In this document: piece after piece, positions 1-12,390 of the stretch
Numbering within the stretch: the first letter of the stretch is position 1
Layout of the letters: each line of letters begins with the position of its first letter
NCBI GenBank assembly: GCA_025331435.1
Contig: JAIWNI010000057.1
Span: 1 to 64,000, forward strand
Source of the DNA: Choanephora cucurbitarum
Lineage: Eukaryota > Mucoromycota > Mucoromycetes > Mucorales > Choanephoraceae
DNA: 64,000 nt
Direction of reading: 5' to 3'
Notes under the pieces: generated by a model
Told to the model about the DNA's origin: nothing
What the model saw: the letters and a program-made list of their open reading frames with translations, nothing else
Databases searched by the model: none
Program-made: the position numbers and the translations under genes

Positions 1-84
1 TTTATTTAAATATAAGCAAGGTACAGTGGAATTCAGTAATTGGCTTGATTTTAATATTAGCCATTGCTTACTAAAAAAAATCAG

Positions 85-2453
85 CAACACCAGATATAGT
101 GAACGAAGAAGAAGCTGAGAAAAAAAACAATTTCAAATCACCCAACAAATATGCAAGCTTACTCTATAAAAATAATGACAACAGTATTACAAATCTTGCA
201 AAAATGATTTATTCGATGGTATGTTGCTGCTTTTCAGAAAACAACAAAAGAAATTGAAGTTAATAATGTGATTTCTTAGTTATTGACTGCACTTGCCCAA
301 ACGTTTGGATCAACTGGATATGTTGAAAAGTCTCTGCCTATAATAGAAATGTTAGCAAAAGACTCCATGTTTTATGTCCGAAAAGAGGTAGCAGTTTCCT
401 TGGGAAGCCTTGCAGCAACAGCCCCTCTTTCCATTATTCTTGAACGACTCGTAAGTGACATTGTCTCTTTCCTTTTCATTTTTCATTGAATACTCAACTT
501 GGTCCAACAAAATAGATACCTCTTTATTCAGATCTTTCAATTGATAAAATATGGCATGTGAGGAGAGCTTGTGTATTTATTCTACCACTTTTATGCGAAG
601 CAATGCCTGACAACTTGAAGGAAAAGACAGCTATTGACAGCATTAACCTGTTTAAGAGAGACGACTCCAAAAGTGTACATAATGCTTTGGCAGATATAAT
701 AGGCGAACTTATCTCCAAGTTTCTGCCAATAGATTGGAAAGAGACAGGACAGCCGGGTCATGTTCCAGAGGAGCTTTTGCATTTCTTCTTGTCACTTGGT
801 AAACCTGCTATATCCAACTCAAATCATACATTCAAATCAGAATCGGAGTTTCTCTACAGCTGTGCTTATAACTTTCCTGCTGTAGTCCTAACAGCCGGAG
901 TAGGCTATTGGGGTTCTCACTTAAAAAGTACTTACTTGGCTTTAGCAAAAGATTATCAGCTCAAGGTGAGATGTACTCTTGCTTGTTCACTCCATGAGAT
1001 CGCTCGAGTCATAGGCCCTGAAAGAACCAAAAGCGATTTGGTGCATATCTTTGCTCTTTACCTAATGGATCTGGATAGTGTAAAGCAAGGTGTTCTTGAG
1101 CACATATCCGAGTTTCTAAGCATACTCGATCCAGACACAAGAAATGAATATATCCCTATATTGGCTGAAGTCTGGGATGGCGTTATGAACAATTGGCATT
1201 TGCGAGAGATATTGACAATCCAGCTTCAAGATATGGCAAGATTGTTTGATGCTTCTAGAGTCACAGAGCATATTTTGCCTTTAGCCATTAGGGCATGTCA
1301 TGATGAATATGCAGCTGTAAGAGAGGCGTGTGTAGATATTGTAAGTGATGTATGATTAAGTCTTCTGTTTATGATTCTTATACTTTTTGAAGTTTCCCGT
1401 CATTTTAGATATAGTCAAAAGAGCTGTAGATGAAAGTGGCGAAGAAGCATCTATTATGCAAAGAGGAAACGACAAGCAACAACAAGCTTTAATCATGTTG
1501 AATCATGTCATCGAAAGACTTGAGGAATTGGTGCACTCACCTAGCTATAGAACTAGACTTGTGTAAGTTCCTTTTCTTGTACACAAGAAAATAGGGGAGA
1601 AAGTAGTTGACTAATGGATTAAGACAGATTCGCTCAGATATGTCGCTGTTTACTTGAGGCAGGCATAAGCCCGGTTGATTTTGCATCGTTTTTCTTACCT
1701 AGAGTGAGTTTGCTTGCCAGAGATCCTGTAGTCAATGTTCGCATAGCCATCTCTCGTATGATGCTGACAATGATTTCAATAGGTAAATAAACATTATGGC
1801 AAATGCTTCTTGATCTAACATAAAATACAGATGGTTATATGAAAGAACTAGAAAGCGCACCATTTGATGATACTCTTGAGGACATTACACCGCATCAAAT
1901 GATCCAAGATATATTGTACTATTTGTCTACTGATTCAGACAGTGATGTTCGTTCATTTATTGTTGAACATGTTCCACTTGAAATGCTAAGGAATCTAAAA
2001 GTTGCACAAATTGAAACACCAGAAAAAGATGATATTGCTTTAGATATTGACAGCTTATCTCTGCCTCCAGATTTACCGGCTCATTTCATTTTACCTTTTG
2101 GCAAGTCACTAGAGGATCCAGTGTTGGAGGAAATGAAAGAGATGCCACATTCAATTGGAAAAGAAGGAGATTCAGATGATGTTGCATCTGTGGAGTCGCC
2201 GATGGATATTGTTGACGAAAATCAATTTGACGAAGAAAACATAGATACATCTGATCAAAAGTATACAAAGGATAATGAATTAGCTGAGCATAGTTCTTTG
2301 GTGATTGAGCAAAAAGACTACGATGGGGACTTGATCATGGCAATCGATGATAGTTTGTTTGAAGGAACTGGTTTCGAAGAGTCACAGCAAGCTAGTTCAA
2401 CCACTTCAAAAGAACCCCGACGTCTTGACTCATCACCGGTAGACAAAGCATAA
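85..2453 (+). CDS. PP4 regulatory subunit 1-like HEAT-repeat protein (5' partial)
   Basis: Probable scaffold/regulatory subunit of protein phosphatase 4 (PPP4R1-like, related to PP2A A subunits). Six exons fit by phase: 85-218, 280-450, 516-1340, 1393-1562, 1628-1782, 1831-2453; about 690 residues are visible and the 5' end lies beyond the left edge, since the first exon starts at an acceptor. The protein is made of helical HEAT-like repeats (for example VRKEVAVSLGSLA, VRRACVFILPLLCE and VNVRIAISRMM), each with the Arg/Val-rich second-helix start of this family. The C-terminal 130 residues are acidic, Ser-rich and probably disordered. The third intron could be mistaken: skipping the AG at 1407 and using the one at 1391-1392 keeps the frame open (FPVILDIVKRAVDE). 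The family call rests on repeat pattern and the LPLLCE-type segment; a plain PP2A-A or importin-like HEAT protein is the alternative. Confidence 0.68.
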
Positions 2454-2722
2454 TTCTCTTTATTTGGTATCCCATCCATTTCTGTTTATATATACATACA
2501 TCCTATGCATCCTTTTGTAGTTCTGTTAATATGCTACAACACTAGGAAAACTTCTTATATAATTTATAATTTGATATCCATTACTTATGTTATTAAAAAA
2601 ATACATATTAAACATTAGAGAATTATTTATTTGACAAGTGAGTAGAGTTGCTAAATAAGTGTAGGTTAAGGTTGGTAATTAAGTAATAATAGATTAGAAT
2701 ACAGTGTTAAGTAGTGAAATAA

Positions 2723-5700
2723 TTAAGCAGAAGGAATTTCTTCTAATAGTTCAAGTCGAGAGTCCTTATTTCTTCTGCCTCCATTCAAGCGACCTTTTGA
2801 TAATGGAGGAGAGTCAGACAGCGCAGCATCAGTATCTGATTGTATGCTTTTGAGTAGATCTTCTGCTAAGATAGCAACAGATTCACTTCTTTGCATTCTC
2901 CTTTCGCGGTAAGTAGCTGTTGATCTTTCATTATTGCGTGTTCGCTTAATGTTGGTATCTAATTCACCAGCTCTCAATTTATCTAACAGGTTATCCATGA
3001 TGTTCTTATCTTCATCCAATCCAGATTGGTCTGCTATTTACAAGAAGTTGAATGAGTAACCACATCCAGAAAATCATTATTACAAATTGTATTTACCATC
3101 GCTTGTATCAACACCCCGAAGTTTTTGTGCTTTGATCTTTTCTTTACGAGCCTCTTCTGCACGTCTTGCTTTTTCTATGCTTTCCAACTTCTTTCTGGCA
3201 GTAACGTTATCACTCATTGCACGCTATAATTGCCAGGTTAAACGCGGGTATGGACATAAACATTTATCGACTTACCTCCCAGCTAGAAGTGAATGTCTTG
3301 AAGATACCAAAGAATTCATCTGGCTTTATTTGATCAGGATTTTCACCATAGTAGGTAACAACATCCTTGTAAGCAATATCCATGGACGTGTATCGAACTT
3401 CAAGCTCCTCAAACTTTTCAATGGCTTCGTTTCTAAAGTTTCGCATCACTTGAGCAAAGTTGTCGCCTTCTGGCTCCTCTTCATCTTCAGGGTAATGATT
3501 TTCGAGTTCTTGGATAAGCTTTTGAAGCCCTGCACGAATCTCGTTGTAATCTTTGACCATGTCTTGTAATGTAACTAATTATATGGAAAGAAGCTTTTTA
3601 ATAATCGGGTTTTTGAACCGCCCTTGCTTAATGTTTAGCTAGCTTACCTTTACAAGCATCGCCACTTTCCTGAAGATCTTCTATAAAGCCATGAAGGCGA
3701 GGAAATTTGGATTCAACTGCATCAACTAGAAAATGTAGTAAAGTTGTATTTCCCTCTGTGCCCTTGGTATCGACCAGCTTTATTCGATACAAATAAAAAA
3801 AACAAAAAAACAGTTAGATGAGGAAATACTATATACGAGTTTGCTTACCTTATTAATACTAGCAATACGAATACCGAAAGCACCTCCTTGGAAGGTACTT
3901 CCATTCATAAAATTACCCATAACTAAAATGAACTAAACGAAAGATAACCTTTTGAGTATTTTCCTTAAAGAAACAATTCAATTTTTTTCCTTACTTTAAG
4001 TAACTCTTTGAATGAGGTTGATTCCATAAGTGCAACAGAAGCTTTCAAAACAGAATTCATACTCTGTTGGAGAATAGAATATAATGCATTAGAGAAAACT
4101 CATTAAAAAAATTAACGTTTGGTTATTTTCTTACCTTAGATAGCTGCTGATGCTTTTCATCAAATGTATTACGGAAAAGCATAAGGTCAATACGCTCTTT
4201 AAAACGACTAATTTTCATCATCTTGAAAGAATTATGTAAGTACAAAAATCTATTTTCTTCAAGCAGCAGCACATTACCTCCACACAGAAAGCGTCTGGTT
4301 TAGATAAGTTTTCCAGATCTTCTTCTGAAGCACTCTTGACAAAAACAGAGAGCTTGCCTTGCTCATCTGCAGTTGGGGCATTAGCTTGCATGTTGTTTAA
4401 CAAGTTCTCGGTCATAATGTTATCGTCTACAGTAAGAACAGCCTTAGCCATTTCAGAAAAGGTAATATTCTTGATCTTGGAAACAATAGCAATATTGATG
4501 TTGTATGCCTTCTTGGGGTCCAGAATACATATCTCTTGCTTCTTCTTCTTCTGAGGAAGTCTCTTTCGCTCAATGACTTTTTGAGCAAACAGTGTCTCGA
4601 TTGAACTGAAGATGCCCATCGTATCCAGTTCATCTTCTAGCGCATCCTCATCTACCTCTTGAGAATTCCATACTGTTGTACCTACATAGTTGGCTTGAAT
4701 TTTTGTCCATTGAAGAGCGCGTGTCTTGACATTGGGTTGGTGACGAATATGCTTACGAGATTGCCCAGTAGGTACCAAGGCAACTCCAGGGGGAGGAGGA
4801 GGAGGAGGGGGAGCGCCTGGACCTCCAATAGATGGGGGAGGAGGGGGAGGTGGTGGTGGAGGCGCACCTCCTGTAGAAGCGCCAGAAATTGGGGGAGGAG
4901 GCGGAGGAGGCGGAGGAGGCGGAGGAGGAGCTGCCTGACCTGATACAGTAGAACTTTGAGGAAGCATAATAGTGGTTTGGAATGGAGGTGGAGGTGGAGG
5001 AGGTGGTGGAGGAGGTGGAATACTAGCGTTTGGCACTGCATTAGACAATGATACAACTGGAGGTGGAGGTGGAGGTGGAGGAGGTGGTAGAGCACCAACA
5101 TCGATTGCTTGATTTCCTTCTGTGAATGCATCTTGTGTGGAAAGATTTGATTCAAAAGAACTAGACTTTGTAGAAAGTTCTAACAGAGCAACATCAACAT
5201 CCTTTGTGTCCAATTCTGTTTTATCCAAGTTCATTCCTCTCTTTTCGCTTGACTTATCCAACGTAGTTTTCTCAGCAATGGTCAAGGTAGTACTATTAAT
5301 CGATGGTAATGCACCAGGATGATCTCCCTTTTGACTGTTATTCTTTTTGAGCTTATGCTCCAATTCGGCAGCCAGTACACTGATCGGTTTGTCGGTGTAG
5401 TCATCCAAGATAGATTTTGTGACATCTTCTTCTTTTAAGAGTTCATTAATTTGATTTTTAAATTTTGCATTCATTTGTATTCCCTCCTTATTTTCTTCTA
5501 TACTAGCTGTTGCTGCGTCATTCAAAAAGTTGTTTCTTGCATATCCAACGGCTCCACGACGAGTTGTGCCGATCAACGGAACAGTACCTGGTATCACTAA
5601 TCCTGCTGGACCCCCATTTAACTGGCCCTGCAATGATGACTTGAATGTGTCTGAAAGGCCTTCTGCTCGAGGTAATGGTTTCTATCATAAAGATGGTGAG

Positions 5701-8031
5701 TATGATCAAATCAATCAAAAAAAGTCAGAAAGGAGCTTTACCAATTCTTCCTGCTCTTGTCCAGGCTTTCCTTCAAGGATGGCCTGTGCTTTCAATCGGT
5801 CATATGCTCTTGTAACCTCCTCTCGGCCTAGAACAAGTCGCCCCTGCTGACTATCCTTGACAATACCATCTTTTCTGTTAGCGTCTACAGCTGTAGCATG
5901 AATCTCCTTTAATTGCTGATCCAGTGCAGCGATGTTCATTTCATACTCCTGTTGTGTGTCTTTCAACTTTCTTTGAAGGGTGGAAATGGTTTTACGAGAC
6001 ATCCGTAATAAATCTTCCAGTGAGTTTGCTTTGTCGCGCAAAACGCCGATCAGCCCATCGCCCTTTAGATTGATTTCAGTTTCAAGTTCTTGTTTTTCTT
6101 TAATTGTCTTTTCATACAGCTGTTTAGCTTCCTTGGCCTCTTGTAAAGCTATATTCAATTGATCTTGTTCTGCAAATTTATCAATTAAGGCGCCTACGGA
6201 CCAACCAGCATTGCCTGACATGTCTTCACTTCGAAGTCCCTTTCGATCCATCACTATTTGTGTTATCAATTTATCTAGAATCTGAAAATATCGAACCCTA
6301 CAAAGAAAAGCTTCTATTAGACCAATGAAAAAATAAAGAAATCTGCTTGTTATGTATTTACTGAGTATCGCCTTGTGCTTGAATCATGAGCATATGTTGA
6401 AGAGAGCTTAGAAAGAAGTTGTAACTACGAGTGCCTTCTACTCTTTCCAGAATTCTCTCAAAGCATGACCGGGGATCGTTCATGTTTGTCACAATGGTTT
6501 CATTGTATATTTCCATGATCTCATCAACATCGCTATCATTCATCTGTTGGTAAATGCTAATATGTCGCTTTAGTTGTTCGTTGTTGAAATCCAGCATTTT
6601 TTGAGTAATGTTTTCTAATCCGCTTGCATTCATCTGGTTCCGAAGTTGGACTCGTAGCTCAACATCCTCAATTACAGTGACAAGGGAGTTGACGAGCATC
6701 ATGTTGGATAATGCAAAATCGGCTAAATGACTATCTGGCGCACCACCACCAGCAAATCGCTTGACTTCTTCACTAGCGCCTACTAAGCTACCCATTCTAC
6801 CTCTTCCATCCAATGTAGCATCCAACAATTTCAACCAAGCGTCAAATCGGCCAAGCTCACCCAAATGCTCGCTTAATTTATCTAGACCTCTAAGTACAAT
6901 CTCTTGCCCCTTAGGCAAATCGACATGACAAACAAATGCCAAAATCTCGCACACTAATTTTCTTGTTTGTATAGGTGGGGAAACAAGTGATAATACAATA
7001 TGGTAGATGCATTGAGGATGGGATATAACTTCGCGAGCACCCCACTAAAGAAACAACGTCAGTATTATGTTAAACAATAATGTAATTGTTGTCAAGCTAC
7101 ATTACTCTGTTGTTAATTAAAGATTTGAAGCATTTCAAGATTTCGACTTCCATTTGTAGATCAGCTTCCTGCCTAAAATAGACATGGCATAAATCAATAA
7201 ATACGATACGGCAGATCTAGTTGTACAAACACATACTTTTCATCTCGCATATTCAGGGCACCTATGATATTTGTGATAATCTGTAGACCCTTAAGTTCAA
7301 TAAATTGTCTAACCCAACTAAGCGGCATTGTTCTTAGACTGACAGCTAAATGGGCAACTAATCGAGGTGTAACGCCTCGCATATCAGGTTCCAAGAATTT
7401 ATCGATGTAAAATTCAGGGGAGTTTTTGTCTGCCTGATTGACTGTATTTACATGTTCCTTGGCATTTGTATGATTTGTATTACTGGCAATACTGGATGAT
7501 GTAGAAGAAGGAGTTGGTCCTGTAGAATCTGCCTGCTTATCTTGGGATACCATTAACCATTTCTTTTCTGTTGAAAAACCAAGCATGACTGATCTGGCAG
7601 CTGCATCATGAATACCTCTACGCGTCTAATGAGAAGATAAATATTTGATAGGGATCGATGTTGTATACAACAGATTTTTTTACCAGCATTTTCTCAAACA
7701 TTTCTTGTACTTCAGCATCTGAATATCCACAGTGTTCCAATGTGTTGCCTCCATGCGAATCAGCTTTTTTTTATTAAAGTAAAATCAATGTGAGTTTTAC
7801 TATAGCTCGGACTAAACAGAGTTCATATTGTTTTTTACCACCACTCAAACTGCCGCGATGAGAGTCATCGTAAGAAACAGATGAGGATCTTGAAGAGTAG
7901 TTCCAGGTACTTGAAGAGGGAGTGAGTGAGCCTCTTTCATTCTGAATGGAACTTTGCCTCTGCAGAATGGGTGTTGAAATGAATTCGATTTCCTTTCTTT
8001 TTGTTTTTTTTGAATAGTTGAATAATTCCAT
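2723..8031 (-). CDS. Diaphanous-type formin (GBD/FH3-FH1-FH2-DAD)
   Basis: Rho-GTPase-regulated actin nucleator for polarised growth and cytokinesis (Bni1/SepA/For3 family). Fourteen exons close in phase (8031-7839, 7763-7684, 7625-7237, 7172-7106, 7044-6362, 6297-5742, 5681-4278, 4221-4135, 4063-3995, 3932-3849, 3777-3648, 3562-3276, 3223-3097, 3033-2723), giving about 1488 residues. Order: Ser-rich N terminus; GTPase-binding/FH3 armadillo region (about 65-500); coiled coil (about 560-690); FH1 with at least five polyproline runs of 7-13 residues (about 840-960); FH2 from the NVKTRALQWTKI segment, including LLKFILVMGNFMN and the LVDTKGTEGNTTLLHFL signature; and a C-terminal DAD-like IMDNLLDKL followed by basic residues, indicating autoinhibition by the FH3 region. 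The start is the first ATG of the 5' exon and could lie further upstream. Proline runs are coded mostly by CCT/CCA/CCC mixtures, so the tract is not a simple microsatellite. Confidence 0.93.
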
Positions 8032-9891
8032 TCAATGACAAACAAATCAAGAAAAAGAAAGAAGAAGAAAACTAAATTAAATAGGAACACAAAGGGCGAC
8101 ACACAATGGCGATTCTTAAATACTGTGTAACAAAGTTTATAAAAATAAGCTGCAAATACTAAAATACATTCTTTGTTGTTATCAGATGTCCTAAAAAAAG
8201 AGTGAATAAACTCCTTTACAATTCTCCCTTTTCCGCTTTCCTATATTCTCAATAAACGTCATTTAGCTCATTTCTTCTTGTTCATTCAAGGATCAAGGAT
8301 CAATCAAGTCTATCGGAACCTTGTAGTCTTTTGGGATGCATTTTGTCATAGATTGACACAATAATAGATGTGCGCTATTTTTTTCTAAACAGCGACAAAA
8401 GATTTTGATGCAACAATTGACCGTCGTTACACAAGTATTAACCTACTTACATACGGATAATGAACCATTTTCGCATTACTAATAAAGTAGGCAAGATGGA
8501 AAACAACAACAAGGCTTAGAAAGGTCTGTTTTTTTAGTAGAGCAATAATAGAATTAGCTTGAAGAGTATGAGCTACTTAAATGGACTTAACCAGCTGATT
8601 TTCTTTACAGATATTGTGGTCAAAATGAGACATAGGGTTTCTGGATAATTAGTGTTGATGAAGAGCATCTTCTAGCTCTGGGAGTCAAATATAACTGCTC
8701 GATTCATGGTCCCTTACACAGGTTCTATTTTTCATTTTTTTTAAGTTCGGCCCTCATCAAGAACTTGCAACATATTACCTAGTTGTAATTTCTCATCGCT
8801 TCCTAACTATTTTAAGTAAAGAAGAAACAGCTGCTATAAAATTGATTGTATTTGTTGAAAAAGACCGCTGTACCAAAGCTATTTTGAATCATATCTATTG
8901 CCCGTGTATTCTTTGTTCAGTTCTTTCATAGGTAAAAAGTTCAAATCGGACAATTTAGCTAAAAAGAAAGAGCAGGATTACGATAACATTCTCAAGGAAA
9001 ATATAGAACCTGAGAGAAACAATCATTGCTCTTATGATAAGCATGAAGCTCACTGATTTCGCTTATGGTTTGATATTTGAACAACCCTACCATCAAGACA
9101 CAAATGGACCACTATTCATGTGTAAGTGGTTTAGTGTGAATGTCTGGTAATGATTCTGGCAAATTTGAGCATTTCTCTCTTTTCTACTGAAACATACCAA
9201 GCAAAAGAGACTTCATCACCTTAGATCTTTGAGGTTGACAGGGTTCTCCAAAGTTAGAGGCTACCTTCTGAGCGTCAAGGCTGTGAGTCAAACCTGATTT
9301 TTGATAACAATGTTGTTGACTCAAGTTCTACATGAGTTCTAATCTAAAGTAGTACTATGAGGGAGAAAAAGAAACAGAGTGTGTAAAGATATTAAATCCT
9401 TTCACTGCATATATCAAGGGCTTTCTTATACTCAAGCATTGTAATGGATCTTAACTTCTTCCACCTTCCTTTTGACATAGCTACAAATCAGGCTCCTTGT
9501 ATTGTACCCACAATTTTATTTTTCAGTTTTTTTTTGCCCTGTTTTCTTAAGCTATCATTGTTATCCTCATTCTTCTTTTAAGAACAAAAAAATCAAGATA
9601 GAGATTTGATTTAAATAGTCTATCTATCATTCTCTTTTCTCATATGTGAAGGAACAAACATACAGTCAGCAATATTAGTACAAACTTAGACTGTTGGGTA
9701 AAGCCTAGCCGGCGCGTATATAAACTTTATCCAGTCTCACCATAGACGTCTTGTTTAACGACTTCTAAGGCCTATTTTTTAACCTGAATTCGAAATCAAA
9801 GCGCCACTTTTGAGCAAAGTGACTATTCTAAATTGGCTTTGATGCAATTTTATATTTTACTTTTTCTTTCTCTCTTCTAGTTTCGAAAAAG
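8032..9891. other. Long intergenic stretch with possible decayed coding remnants
   Basis: Shared upstream region of the divergent formin and RMT2 genes, 1.86 kb. It is AT-rich with no complete gene. Around 8640-8935 the + strand carries an open stretch with coding-like composition (GPHQELATYYLVVISHRF and following), but it has no credible start and no family was recognised. It may be a decayed gene or chance. The last 100 bases before RMT2 are pyrimidine-rich, as before several genes here. Confidence 0.4.
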
Positions 9892-11049
9892 ATGGATGAA
9901 AAAGAAGTAAAGAAGCAAAAGTTGGAGACTGAAGCAACTGAAGAACAAGAAATTCCCACTTCTGAATACACTGAAGAAGAAATAAAGCTCGGTGAAGCTC
10001 TTATTCAAGCTGTTATCGATAATGATTTGGTACTTGTAAAAAAAAAGAAATTCATATTGACTGCTTTTCTCAAACATCATAATTAGGAAAAAGCAAAGAC
10101 ACTTGTTGTAGATCAAGAAGCTGATCTTTGTTTCAATGTAAACGAGTTGGGTCGTACTCCTCTTCATTATGCAGCAGAACATGGCCACATGGACATGGTC
10201 AACTGGCTTCTTTCAGAAAAGCATCCTTACAACTTGACAGATAAGGTAGAAGTGACAGCAGCCGAACTTGCGCTTAAGAATGGTCATAAGGAAATATACG
10301 ATCGTCTTGTGGATGAGGGTGTTCGCTCAGAACTCTTGATTCGTGCTCTCAAGAAGGCCTTTGGTGACGAGGACGATGAAGACGAAGCTCGTGCTATTGC
10401 TAATGAAGCCTATCTCAACCAAAAGTTGCATTATGATGACAACAAATTGATGGACGAAAACAATGATGCTGTCATGATGGGCTGGGAAGGTCCTCTTATG
10501 GTCGAGCATGCTAAAGTCATGTGTCCCAAAGAAGGTCTCAATGTCATCAATGTTGGCTTTGGCTTGGGCTTGATCGATACTGAGCTTCAGAAATACAAGC
10601 CAAAAAATCACTATATCATTGAAGCTCATCCTGATGTCTATGCTTATATGTTGGAGCAAGGTTGGGATAAGAAACCTGGTGTGAAGATTTTGTTTGGCCG
10701 TTGGCAAGAGATGGTACCTCAATTGGATATCACCTTTGACGGTATTTTCTTTGATACATATGGTGAATTCTATGATGACCTTCGCGCCTTCCATGAATGT
10801 GTGCCTAACATCATGAATGAGGATGGTCTGTATACCTGGTTCAATGGTCTCGGTGCTACCAACCAATTCTTCCAAGATATCTATTGTCAAGTGAGCGAAA
10901 TTGACTTGCGTGAATTTGGCTTGAGCACTGAATATGTAGAAATGCCTATTGATACATGGGCAGAACAAGGTGTCTGGGATGGTGTTCGACAAAAGTATTG
11001 GGTCTTAGACACATACAAATTGCCTCTTTGTAAATTTTTAAAAGAATAA
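9892..11049 (+). CDS. RMT2: Protein arginine N-methyltransferase 2 (Rmt2)
   Basis: S-adenosylmethionine-dependent enzyme that methylates the delta nitrogen of arginine; in yeast the substrate is ribosomal protein uL11 (Rpl12). Two exons, 9892-10029 and 10087-11049, separated by a 57-nt intron, give 366 residues, close to the family length. The N-terminal third holds ankyrin repeats (GRTPLHYAAEHGHMDMVNWL). The methyltransferase domain has motif I NVGFGLGLIDTELQ, the acidic motif YIIEAHPDVYAYM, GRWQEMVPQ, and FDGIFFDTYGEFYDD, followed by LYTWFNGLGA, all diagnostic of Rmt2 and its GAMT-like relatives. The start is the first ATG in a KKQK-containing leader, in frame with no upstream alternative. 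The gene converges on uL15 with about 77 bp between stop codons. Confidence 0.95.
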
Positions 11050-11126
11050 TAAAAGCCTCCAGCATTTGTAAATAACACACACACAAATAATAAAGAAAGA
11101 GAGAAAGATCTTTAGTTTTAATATGT

Positions 11127-11443
11127 TTAGGCAATAAGTTCAACAACACCACCAGCAGCCTTGATCTTCTTTTCAGCGAGGCTGGAGACGAAACGAGTAC
11201 GAACAATGACGGGTTGAGAGATGGTACCCTTAGCAAGAACCTTGGCGTAACCCTATAAACAGTAATGTGAGTATGTCTATCCTTTCTGTTTGCCTCATCC
11301 CTTTGAACTTACGTTTTGAAGAGCATCAATAACGGGAACCTTTTCGGTGTTCTTGTATTGTTCACGGACACCTTCACCGGCAAGAGTCCAGAGCTTGTCA
11401 ATGTTGACAACAGGACGCCAGTAAGCGTTCTTCTTCAAGTGGA

Positions 11444-11477
<34 letters not shown>

Positions 11478-11825
11478 ATGGTACTTATCCATGTTGATAC
11501 GGTGATGGTGTTGACCACCAGCAAGACCACGACCACCAGGATGCTTTCTGTGCTTACCGACACGACCGTGACCGGCTGAGACGTGTCCACGCTTCTTTCT
11601 GTTGTGGTGAAGTCTGGTAGGCTATTGTAAGAAAGCGATTAGCATCATTCAATCATATTGCATAACAAAAAAAGAAGACAAGCTCAAGTCAAGAAATAGA
11701 ATTGATGTAGATTCAAATGTATCCATCCATCCATCCTTCGTCTATCTATTCATCCTTCTATCTCTTTTCTATTCACTCGACATCTTCTTTCTTTAGTGGG
11801 GGTTATGGTAAGCATCACTCACCAT
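11127..11825 (-). CDS. RPL28: 60S ribosomal protein uL15 (L27a/L28)
   Basis: Structural protein of the large ribosomal subunit. Three exons: the start codon alone (11825-11823), 11621-11313 and 11252-11127; 145 residues, near the usual 149. After the initial Met the protein reads [19 protein letters not shown], followed by the Gly/His-rich [20 protein letters not shown], then [14 protein letters not shown], all strongly conserved in this family. The C-terminal exon ends in a [11 protein letters not shown] segment. The first intron (11822-11622, about 200 nt, donor GTGAGT directly after ATG) is long for this locus; 5' introns of this kind are common in ribosomal protein genes. Codon choice is strongly biased (GGT, AAG, CGT), unlike the AT-rich codons of the transposon region, consistent with high expression. 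Confidence 0.95.
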
Positions 11826-12390
11826 TTCAGTTAATAAAGAGAAAGATTTACAGCATTGGATGCTTTTTTCGACCTGATCACCCTCCTCTGTCTCTCTTTC
11901 TCATTTCTCTCGCTATGTTTGCTTTCCGCTTTTTCATTAATGGTAAAATGCCGGACAGTTCAAACACCGCCAGGCCTTTTTTTTTCTTACACATTTAGTC
12001 TAGTAAAGCTTAAAAGTGTAGAGTACTATCTATTCCACTCTATGCTTATTTTATGGACATGTTGTACAAATGCCTTTTTGTTCTCTGTATAGAACAGTCT
12101 TGAATCAAGCAACCTTTTTTTTTTCATAGCAACAGAGTGCTTGGAGTGACCGAATAACTTAGATAGCCTATACCGTTTATCGTTTTATTGATACACAAAG
12201 CCATCACTTTAGTCAGCCTTTGTCTCTTTTGTCTATTTGAAATCCGCAGTAAAGCGCCTTACCTTTTACACCAATAAAGTTTTCTGACAAATACAAGTGG
12301 CTTAGATATGGACTCTTTTTATACTATTTGAGTTGATTTTTTTTTCTTTCTATTTTTTCAATAAAAGCTTTATCAACCAATATCACAACT
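11826..12390. promoter_or_regulatory. Divergent promoter region between uL15 and NMD3
   Basis: 565 bp separate the start codons of two 60S-ribosome genes transcribed in opposite directions. The stretch has pyrimidine tracts (for example around 11880-11930 and 12330-12360) and A/T runs but no motif that I can name with confidence. A bidirectional promoter is inferred from the arrangement only. Confidence 0.4.

Noticed and set aside
4659..4943. Arg-rich ORF of 94 codons on the + strand
   Set aside because: It is the complement of the formin polyproline (FH1) coding region, and the repeated GGA/GGT codons explain it.
10327..10992. 221-codon minus-strand ORF
   Set aside because: Antisense shadow of RMT2; no recognisable domain and codon use set by the + strand gene.
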